A stretch of DNA of 8,118 nt from Candidatus Hecatellales archaeon ex4484_218 (lineage in GTDB: Archaea > Thermoproteota > Bathyarchaeia > Hecatellales > Hecatellaceae), in the NCBI GenBank assembly GCA_002254975.1, contig NJEB01000032.1, forward strand, positions 1-8,118, read 5' to 3'. This document shows positions 1-3,705 of this stretch, in pieces (the first letter of the stretch is position 1; each line of letters starts with the position of its first letter). The translations under genes and the position numbers were made by a program. Below the pieces are notes generated by a model. It worked only from the letters and a program-made list of their open reading frames with translations. It did no database searches and was not told the DNA's origin.

Positions 1-137
1 ACAAAAACTAAAGACTTTACAATCTGTCTTAAACTTGAACCAACATATTTTGCAGCCTGCCCAACAGTCCTAACAGGCATACCAACATCTATAATTTTCC
101 CACCAAGCCTCCCAACCAAAACCTCAAACCCACACAT
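1..137 (-). CDS. YbaK/prolyl-tRNA-editing-type aminoacyl-tRNA deacylase, N-terminal part
   Basis: Seen: an open minus-strand frame runs from ATG at 137 off the window edge. It reads MCGFEVLVGRLGG..., then an IDVGMPVRTVGQAAKYVG segment and an LRQIVKSLVF segment. The PVRTVxxAAxxxG...QIVKSLVF pattern is the typical N-terminal part of YbaK/EbsC-family proteins, which hydrolyse mis-charged tRNA (for example Ala- or Cys-tRNA-Pro) in the cytoplasm. Only about 45 residues are present; the catalytic lysine region lies outside. The start is uncertain: the frame is open up to a TAA at 176-174, and a GTG at 155 would sit about 27 bases after the TATA-like element at 178-187, fitting a leaderless message. 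ATG 137 is the conservative choice. It is divergent from the HemN-like remnant. The exact tRNA specificity cannot be told from this part. Confidence 0.72.
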   Translation of the reverse strand, partial: MCGFEVLVGRLGGKIIDVGMPVRTVGQAAKYVGSSLRQIVKSLVF

Positions 138-177
138 CACCAACCACAACACCACAAAAAACCTAAAAAAATTTTAA

Positions 178-187
178 GTTTAAATAT
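178..187. promoter_or_regulatory. TATA-like element between the deacylase gene and the HemN-like remnant
   Basis: The AT-rich element GTTTAAATAT is nearly symmetric and could serve either strand. On the minus strand it lies about 27 bases before the GTG at 155 and about 45 before the ATG at 137. On the plus strand it precedes the decayed HemN-like frame. Assigned by position and composition only. Confidence 0.4.
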
Positions 188-914
188 CTTTTTTAATAGA
201 AGTTAGCCTCTTTTTAGAAGTTTTGGTTTTGTGGGAATATGTGCTTGGTGGAGCAAGCATCTTTAGTTTAATTGTGGTTTATTCCTCCGATGACGCCCTA
301 AGAGCATACATCCTTGAAAAGGAATATTAAAAAATTTTTTGGGAAACGCTGAAAGGATTAAAGCTAAAACGATAGGAGAGGTGAAGAATGAGTCTTAAGC
401 GGACGAACTAACCTGTATCCTTCTAGAACACGTGAAAAATAAAAACTACGGAAATTGCTTCAAGATGTTGGAAGTATTCTGGTTAGGTTGCGGAGCAGCA
501 GGCTTTGTTAGTGGATACGAATACCAGAATACATGCTTCGTTCCCGACTACATAGAATCTGTTAGAGAGAAAAGGCTTCCAATCGCAGGCATTAGAGAAA
601 TCAACAAACTAGAAAATGCTATCCGATTCACGGTCTGCGAATTCTTCGTATGTAGATCCTTAAACTTTGATATCTTTAAGAGGAAATTTGGCTTAGAATT
701 CCATGAACTGGTTGGTAAGTTTGGCTTTGGAAGATTTCTAAAAATGCTTAAGCTTCTTGGAAAGATTAAAGAAAAGCCTAAAGGACTAGAACTTACTAGA
801 AAAGGCTTATTCACAGCCCAACAAATATGTTGGTCCTTCGTTCTAAATGTACCCTGCAGAATAAGTGAAGAATTCATGAGGAAAGCATGGCCCTCAAAAA
901 TTATTATCCCTTAA
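184..914 (+). pseudogene. Decayed HemN/HemW-like radical SAM (coproporphyrinogen oxidase family) gene, C-terminal part
   Basis: Seen: the part from GTG 432 to TAA 914 (160 codons) contains WLGCGAAGFVSGYEYQNT, DYIESVREKRLPI and a later LELTRKGLF segment. These match the order found in the C-terminal half of HemN-type proteins (LGxGAGA-x-GxxYxN, then YI...P, then LTxxG). The same homology continues upstream in broken form. One frame gives an ASIFSLIVVYSSDDALRAYI segment that stops at TAA 328-330. A second frame then gives IKAKTIGEVKNES, a TAA at 396-398, and ADELTCILLEHVKN running straight into the 432 frame. That is at least one frameshift plus one nonsense codon. The N-terminal radical SAM domain with its CxxxCxxC iron-sulfur motif is absent. 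Known: the family uses S-adenosylmethionine radical chemistry on porphyrins or serves as a heme chaperone. Inferred: no functional enzyme is made. A short expressed product from 432 cannot be excluded. Confidence 0.65.
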
Positions 915-968
915 ACTTGAAGTTTTATATGGTGTTTGGTCAGTTTATGGAGTAGGTCTTGAATTTTG

Positions 969-991
969 CTCAATTTTAAGTAAAAATTGAG
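969..991. terminator. Stem-loop between convergent genes, possible bidirectional terminator
   Basis: A perfect 9-bp inverted repeat (CTCAATTTT / AAAATTGAG) with a 5-base loop lies between the end of the HemN-like remnant and the end of the minus-strand L22e-like gene. Both arms carry T or A runs, so transcripts from either side would show a hairpin and a U-rich stretch. Archaeal termination depends mainly on U-runs, so the role is inferred from position. Confidence 0.4.
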
Positions 992-1030
992 GCACATAAA
1001 ATATACACTTAAAAGATGGGTGGGGAATTT

Positions 1031-1393
1031 TTAAAATCTTGGATGGTTAGGATAAAAATATGGCATTGTATATACTACGGATGGTGGTGTTCCTTTCTTT
1101 TTTCTTTTCTTTCGAATCTTTTTTTCTTTTTTCTCGATTTTTATTATTTTAGCTTGTTTTTCTTCTTCAATAAGAACCCTATACTGGTTTGAGTATCCTT
1201 TTTTATGTAAAAAATGTTTAACCTGAGCTTTTACATCCCTACTTTTTAACTTTTTATCCTCCACGATTAATTTTCCACCACTATTGACCTTTACATTAAA
1301 CTTTAGGTTAAGAAATTCTGTAAGTGTTTCAACCTCATCTTTTAATTTTCTAGCATCCACTATCAAATTTAACCCTACTTCTCTTTTTGGCAA
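1031..1393 (-). CDS. Small basic protein resembling eukaryote-type ribosomal protein L22e
   Basis: 120 residues. Seen: a short N-terminal segment with IVDARKLKDEVETLTEFL; a KLIVEDKKLKSRDVKAQVKH segment; FLHKKGYSNQYRVLIEE; then a highly basic lysine-rich tail around residues 80-100. The order matches L22e: a D-rich start, (E/T)FL..., then KxxVxS...SKRYLKYLTKKYLKKNxLRDxLRVV. My match is by eye and full identity is modest. Start: TTG at 1393; an in-frame TAA lies just upstream and no ATG is available. A TAAAATAATT stretch near 1417-1428 sits about 29 bases ahead, consistent with a leaderless message. The gene is co-oriented with tRNA-Ser and tRNA-Pro, a fitting context for a translation protein. 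Alternative: an unrelated small basic nucleic-acid-binding protein. Confidence 0.55.
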   Translation of the reverse strand: MPKREVGLNLIVDARKLKDEVETLTEFLNLKFNVKVNSGGKLIVEDKKLKSRDVKAQVKHFLHKKGYSNQYRVLIEEEKQAKIIKIEKKEKKIRKKRKKKGTPPSVVYTMPYFYPNHPRF

Positions 1394-1498
1394 TGTTTAA
1401 TTAAAACTTTTGTGGAGAAATTATTTTACTGCTAAAGTTAAGGTGAAGTTGCCTTTTTACTCTAAATTTATCTTCTTATTAAACAAGGTTTATGGTGA

Positions 1499-1611
1499 CG
1501 CCGGGGACGGGATTTGAACCCGTGCGGCTCCAATGAGCCACAGGCTTAGCAGGCCTGCGCCCTACCAGATTTCCCAAACCCTTACTTAATGGTTTTCTAG
1601 GCGACCCCGGC
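1499..1611 (-). tRNA. tRNA-Ser (anticodon GCU) with a D-loop intron
   Basis: On the minus strand the acceptor GCCGGGG (from 1611) pairs with CCCCGGC, followed by discriminator G at 1499. The anticodon arm CAGGC-CTGCTAA-GCCTG gives anticodon GCU. The long variable arm (GGCTC-ATTG-GAGCC) is diagnostic of serine, and the T-arm is ACGGG-TTCAAAT-CCCGT. The D-arm is interrupted: GCCTAG is separated from GGTAGGGC by about 30 bases, where a normal tRNA has about 3-5. Removing roughly 25 nt (1571-1595) gives an 88-nt tRNA, normal for serine. CCA is not encoded. A TATA-like element lies upstream at 1638-1645. Confidence 0.93.
1571..1595 (-). other. Predicted non-canonical intron in the D-loop of tRNA-Ser
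   Basis: On the transcribed strand the exon bases CCTA can pair with the intron's TGGG just before its 3' end (one G-U). AACC and GGTT inside the insert form an inner helix. Three-base bulges GAA (left) and AAA (right) flank the central 4-bp helix, as in archaeal splicing motifs. The outer exon helix is weak, so this is a relaxed (bulge-helix-loop) form. Cutting inside the bulges gives the stated 25-nt intron; the ends may be off by a few bases. Known: such off-site introns occur in archaea whose splicing endonuclease accepts relaxed motifs. Confidence 0.7.
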
Positions 1612-1637
1612 ATCCAAAAATTGTTTTTTAATTGTTG

Positions 1638-1645
1638 AATAAAAG
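1638..1645 (-). promoter_or_regulatory. TATA-like box of tRNA-Ser
   Basis: On the minus strand TTTTATTC, preceded by CC, lies 27-34 bases before the tRNA 5' end, the usual spacing of an archaeal TATA box. No further support. Confidence 0.4.
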
Positions 1646-1715
1646 GTTTACGTGGAAAACAAAATAATTAGTAAGATGTTTTATGTGATTTTTATATTTA
1701 AAGTGAAGATTTTAA

Positions 1716-1744
1716 GGTAGTACACTGCCCTACACTATACTACC
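1716..1744. repeat. Inverted repeat in the spacer between the two tRNA genes
   Basis: GGTAGTA (1716-1722) and TACTACC (1738-1744) are perfect 7-base complements enclosing a 15-base loop that itself contains the repeated string TACACT. It abuts the palindrome at 1744-1760. It lies downstream of tRNA-Pro and upstream of tRNA-Ser on their transcribed strand, so it could be a processing hairpin of a joint transcript or a remnant of inserted DNA. Function unknown. Confidence 0.4.
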
Positions 1745-1760
1745 AAAAATTCAATTTTTG
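1744..1760 (-). terminator. Palindrome with T-runs downstream of tRNA-Pro, possible terminator
   Basis: CAAAAATT and AATTTTTG flank one central base, giving a 17-base palindrome 28 bases past the tRNA-Pro 3' end. A U-run would appear in the transcript, which suits archaeal termination. The assignment is by position. Confidence 0.3.
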
Positions 1761-1787
1761 TTTTGTTGAAATTGGTTATCTTAAAAT

Positions 1788-1866
1788 TGGTGGGGCCGGC
1801 CGGATTTGAACCGGCGATCTGGCGGGCCCAAGCCGCCAAGCGTAGACCAGGCTAGCCCACGGCCCC
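1788..1866 (-). tRNA. tRNA-Pro (anticodon UGG), CCA encoded
   Basis: On the minus strand the acceptor GGGGCCG (from 1866) pairs with CGGCCCC, followed by discriminator A (1791) and a genome-encoded CCA (1790-1788). The anticodon arm GGCGG-CTTGGGC-CCGCC gives UGG, decoding CCN proline codons. The D-loop has the usual AGCCTGG and the T-arm has GCCGG-TTCAAAT-CCGGC. The D-stem has three pairs plus a mismatch at 13-22, common in archaea. No intron. It is followed on the same strand by tRNA-Ser and preceded by a clear TATA region. Confidence 0.95.
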
Positions 1867-1881
1867 ACCTATTGTAGACCC

Positions 1882-1896
1882 TATATTTATATTTAA
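1882..1896 (-). promoter_or_regulatory. TATA region of tRNA-Pro
   Basis: On the minus strand the stretch TTAAATATAAATATA lies about 16-30 bases ahead of the tRNA 5' end, centred near the expected -26. It is close to symmetric, so it might also have driven the plus-strand integrase remnant at 1922. Confidence 0.55.
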
Positions 1897-1921
1897 GGCG
1901 GGAGAGGTATAAAGATGCGGA

Positions 1922-2128
1922 GTGAAGCTTGACATTTCCATAATAATATTAAGAAGCTTCCTTCTAAATTTTTTCCTATTTAAGGAGTTTAGAGGGTGTA
2001 AGGAATGGATTAAGAATTGTTTTATTTCTTTAAGAAGTGAAAGGATTGCTAGAGATTATGCTGAAGCTTTTACTCAGTTTATAGTGTTTGCTAAAAAAAC
2101 TTCTAAGGAACTTGACTTTAAGGTATAG
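1922..2128 (+). pseudogene. N-terminal remnant of a tyrosine recombinase (integrase) beside tRNA-Pro
   Basis: 68 codons from GTG 1922 to TAG 2126-2128. Seen: residues 27-64 read CKEWIKNCFISLRSERIARD followed by YAEAFTQFIVFAKKTSKEL. Known: this resembles the SAM-like core-binding domain that opens archaeal integrases (EWL-x-SLRSERTxRDYxxALxxFLxFAGKTPxEL). The catalytic C-terminal domain (R...HxxR...Y) is missing, and no frame after 2128 continues the homology by eye. The first 25 residues are hydrophobic and do not fit the family. Its place 56 bases from a tRNA gene suits an old integration event, although it lies on the tRNA's 5' side whereas most tRNA-targeting integrases use the 3' side. 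Alternative: an unrelated small helical protein. Confidence 0.5.
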
Positions 2129-2226
2129 CTAAAGTAATAGCACCTTTACCTAAAGGCTTCTTCTTAGCTTTACGGTAGTTTTTAATGGTGCCACTGCAAA
2201 AGGCAAAGAACCAAAGACAAAAAAGC

Positions 2227-2234
2227 TTTAAATT
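2227..2234 (+). promoter_or_regulatory. TATA box of the tautomerase-like gene
   Basis: TTTAAATT is preceded by an A/G-rich stretch resembling a BRE and is centred about 26 bases before the ATG at 2257. This implies transcription starting at or next to the start codon (leaderless mRNA). Confidence 0.6.
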
Positions 2235-2256
2235 GTGTGGAGTAGAATTTTAGTTT

Positions 2257-2460
2257 ATGCCTGTTGTTCATGTATATGTTTGGAGTGGTTTTTCAGATGA
2301 AGCTAAAAAGAAGACGATAGCAGATATAACTAAGGTTTTTGTTGAGATGGGTATACCTGCAGAAGCGGTTGAAGTTATAATTCATGAGGTCCCGAAAGAA
2401 AATTGGGGTGTTGGAGGGGAACAAGCCAGCAAAAAACTTAAACATGTTAAACCACCATAA
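2257..2460 (+). CDS. 4-oxalocrotonate-tautomerase-family protein
   Basis: 67 residues, the normal size of a 4-OT subunit. Seen: MPVVHVYVWSGFSDEAKKK at the start; the Met would be removed to expose Pro-1, the general base of the family. The C-terminal half has VEVIIHEVPKENWGVGGEQA, matching VRVIITEMxxxxFGIGGxxA. Known: 4-OT enzymes form hexamers or related oligomers and catalyse keto-enol tautomerisation of 2-oxo acids. Odd: counting Pro as residue 1, the positions of Arg-11 and Arg-39, which bind the substrate carboxylates in true 4-OT, are Phe and Glu here, and Phe-50 is Trp. The substrate is therefore unlikely to be 2-hydroxymuconate and is unknown. It is a single gene with its own promoter, between the integrase remnant and a mostly non-coding stretch. 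Confidence 0.88.
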   Translation: MPVVHVYVWSGFSDEAKKKTIADITKVFVEMGIPAEAVEVIIHEVPKENWGVGGEQASKKLKHVKPP

Positions 2461-2487
2461 ACCTAGATGTTTAGCCTCACAGCTTTA

Positions 2488-2658
2488 ATGGTGGAAGATT
2501 TAGCTACAAAAACTCCCTTAACGAGTAGTGAGTATAACATTCGACCCTAACATAAAGAACCACTAAAACAAAAAAATAGAGTGGAGGTTTTAGGGTTATA
2601 TGCGGCGCACGCTACCTACATGTGTTTCGGTAGAAGCGATATTGTAACCTATTTTTAA
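2488..2658 (+). other. Possible broken short reading frame, family not recognised
   Basis: The stretch 2461-2710 has no intact gene. One frame from ATG 2488 reads 20 codons (MVEDLATKTPLTSSEYNIRP) to a TAA at 2548-2550. It then continues in the same frame for 35 codons, including VEVLGLYAAHATYMCFGRSD, to TAA 2658. The composition looks protein-like, but I do not recognise a family. It may be a gene remnant or chance, and part of it overlaps the folded stretch at 2594-2649. Confidence 0.2.
2594..2649 (+). other. Locally GC-rich segment able to fold; possible small RNA
   Basis: GGTTA (2594-2598) pairs with TAACC (2645-2649). Inside, CGC (2610-2612) can pair with GCG (2636-2638) and TACC (2613-2616) with GGTA (2629-2632), leaving a three-base bulge. 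The core around 2601-2616 is much richer in G and C than the flanks. In AT-rich archaeal genomes that can mark a structured RNA. No known RNA family was recognised, and no C/D or H/ACA boxes were seen. Confidence 0.25.
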
Positions 2659-2710
2659 TTCTGAAAAATTTATAGTATAAACTTTTCAACTAAATTTTTA
2701 ATGGATGTTT

Positions 2711-2872
2711 TTATGGTTTAGGAAGTTTTAGTTGAGATTTTTCATATTTTACTTTAAATTGGGTGCTTCCACAGTTTGGACAAGGATTATCTCTGGTAGC
2801 TTTATCAATTAACCATCCACAATTTACACATATACAGGTAGGTTTAACCTCTATTTCTAGTTGGTTTTTCAA
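2711..2872 (-). CDS. Small zinc-ribbon protein
   Basis: 53 residues on the minus strand. Seen: C13-I-C15-V-N-C18-G-W, then C31-P-N-C34-G-S. The CxxC knuckles of a zinc ribbon are spaced by 12 residues, with a basic, proline-ended tail. Start: TTG 2872, because no ATG occurs before the upstream in-frame TAA, so the start is uncertain by a few residues. Known: such mini zinc ribbons occur in transcription factors (Spt4-like), rubredoxin-like proteins and amino-acid carrier proteins. It is not LysW, because it lacks the C-terminal EDWGE-type end. The start codon lies at the edge of the duplicated module at 2871-2926, whose AT-rich core may act as promoter in both directions. Function unknown. 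Confidence 0.7.
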   Translation of the reverse strand: MKNQLEIEVKPTCICVNCGWLIDKATRDNPCPNCGSTQFKVKYEKSQLKLPKP

Positions 2873-2926
2873 GCTAAATATTAAAATATAGGAATTTTCA
2901 CTAAAATTTTATGTTCTTTTTAGTGG
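2871..2926 (+). repeat. Duplicated promoter-like module, copy 1
   Basis: A 56-bp sequence aligns with 3448-3504, with seven mismatches and one gap (about 86% identical). It contains ATTAAAATATA about 25 bases ahead of an ATG at 2911, the layout of a TATA box and leaderless start. The frame from that ATG is only 11 codons, so this copy has lost or never had a full gene. It also lies directly upstream of the zinc-ribbon gene on the minus strand. Confidence 0.65.
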
Positions 2927-2998
2927 AATTGAAGCTATACTGTTAAACAAACCAGGTTAAGATAGGACTGATGTTTTCAGCGATATCAATAGAGGTTT

Positions 2999-3039
2999 CT
3001 TAATCTTTTCATGGTTATTAGAAAGAAGGAAAGATTAAG
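2999..3039. repeat. Inverted repeat upstream of the DUF5678-like gene
   Basis: CTTAATCTTT (2999-3008) and AAAGATTAAG (3030-3039) are perfect 10-base complements with a 21-base loop, about 10 bases ahead of a TATA-like GGAATATAATTAG (3051-3063). It may be an operator, a hairpin, or the trace of a small inserted element. Confidence 0.45.
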
Positions 3040-3079
3040 CTTAATTGGTTTGGAATATAATTAGCTTAAGGTGCTAAAA

Positions 3080-3286
3080 ATGAGTGAAGAATTGGAATTT
3101 ATTGAGGAAGTTAAGAAGAAGCATGTAGTTAAATGGATTGCTTTAAAAGGTAGGGAAGTTGTTGCTGTATGCGATACACATGAAGAAATTTTTAAAAAGT
3201 TGGTTGAGAATAGACTGGAGGAAGTCTATGTTTTCTATTCTCCAACTGAAAAAGAGAAGGAATATGGTTTTTGTTTTAGGTGTTAG
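3080..3286 (+). CDS. Small DUF5678-like protein
   Basis: 68 residues. Seen: an acidic/basic helical start (SEELEFIEEVKKKH), a VVKWIALKGREVVAVCDTHE segment, helical FKKLVENRLEE, then VYVFYSP. The pattern W(V/I)A-x-x-x-G-x-VVAxGxxxxEVxxx...V matches the DUF5678 type found in archaea. Known from archaeal genomes: such genes often sit just upstream of clan AA (retropepsin-like) aspartic proteases, and here the next stretch encodes the end of such a protease. Start: ATG 3080 is preferred over GTG 3071 because GGTG (3070-3073) sits six bases ahead as a ribosome binding site. TAG at 3284-3286 ends it, yet the same frame stays open for 49 more codons (see next entry). Function unknown. Confidence 0.65.
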   Translation: MSEELEFIEEVKKKHVVKWIALKGREVVAVCDTHEEIFKKLVENRLEEVYVFYSPTEKEKEYGFCFRC

Positions 3287-3436
3287 GATGAGAATCAAAG
3301 AAAGAAAGCTTATTTTATCCATAAAATTCCTGACCCAACACCAATAAAAATTCTGCTTGGAATGAATTTTCTGGAGAAAATAAAGCTAATTATTAATGGA
3401 AAAGGAGAAGAATTCTTTTTGGAAGACCCAGCTTAA
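3287..3436 (+). pseudogene. C-terminal remnant of a clan AA aspartic protease
   Basis: In frame with the DUF5678-like gene, directly after its TAG, 49 codons run to TAA 3434-3436. They read a DENQRKKAYFIHKIPDP stretch, then PIKILLGMNFLEK, then IKLIINGKGEEFFLEDPA. Known: (V/I)LLGxxFL followed by a short beta-rich end is the C-terminal signature of small archaeal clan AA proteases. The N-terminal half with the catalytic D-T/S-G is absent, and there is no start codon or binding site. Inferred: a deletion fused the protease tail to the upstream gene's end, or the DUF5678 protein once read through into it. TAG read-through as pyrrolysine is conceivable but nothing here supports it. Confidence 0.6.
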
Positions 3437-3447
3437 TACTTAATTTT

Positions 3448-3504
3448 AAGCTAAATTTTAAAATAGGGGAAATTTTCATTAAAATTTTGTGTTATTTTTG
3501 GTGG
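3448..3504 (+). repeat. Duplicated promoter-like module, copy 2
   Basis: Partner of 2871-2926. TTTTAAAATA (3457-3466) lies about 26 bases ahead of the TTG/GTG start region (3487-3491) of the small helical protein. The copy carries both the promoter and the first codons, so the duplication covers the join between them. Confidence 0.65.
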
Positions 3505-3690
3505 GATGCTTTGGAGGATTTGGATAATCTAGAAGTTGGTGGAAAAGGAAATTTAAAATTGTTGCTTAGGTTGATTGATTTATTAAGAGAGTTGGAGGAT
3601 TTAGAAGGTTCTGTTGATTTTATGTCTTTTGAAGCTAGAAAAATTTTGGAAGAAGCTAAACGAAAAGCTTCAATAAGATATATAGTTTAG
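3487..3690 (+). CDS. Small acidic helical protein, family not recognised
   Basis: 67 residues from TTG 3487 to TAG 3690. Seen: WWDALEDLDNLEVGGKG, then a leucine-rich amphipathic run (LLLRLIDLLRELEDLEG), VDFMSFEARKILEEAKRK and a short end. Predicted mostly helical; no membrane segment or known catalytic motif. The size and charge are those of many archaeal antitoxin-like proteins, but no toxin gene is beside it, so this is only a resemblance. The start is uncertain: TTG 3487 follows from the frame, while the aligned repeat copy suggests the ancestral start was the ATG/GTG at 3489 in another frame, hinting at a frameshift near the N-terminus. It converges on mpgS with only 15 bases between the stop codons. 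Confidence 0.5.
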   Translation: MCYFWWDALEDLDNLEVGGKGNLKLLLRLIDLLRELEDLEGSVDFMSFEARKILEEAKRKASIRYIV

Positions 3691-3705
3691 GTTAAAATTT
3701 TTGGT

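Noticed and set aside
285..317. C/D-box small RNA (GATGAC ... TTGA)
   Set aside because: No proper D box (CUGA) or internal C'/D' pair, and the segment reads as part of the HemN-like remnant.
341..395. Resemblance to the 3' end of 23S rRNA (AACGCTGAAAGG..., GAATGAGT)
   Set aside because: The match is short and scattered, the segment is AT-rich, and the same bases read as protein continuous with the HemN-like C-terminus.
548..877. 109-codon minus-strand frame
   Set aside because: It is antisense to the HemN-like frame and shows no family pattern; a shadow frame.
2711..2872. LysW amino-group carrier protein for lysine/arginine synthesis
   Set aside because: The cysteine pattern is a zinc ribbon, but the C-terminal EDWGE-type end that LysW needs is absent.
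3159..3347. 62-codon plus-strand frame
   Set aside because: It overlaps the DUF5678-like gene in another frame and has no recognisable pattern.
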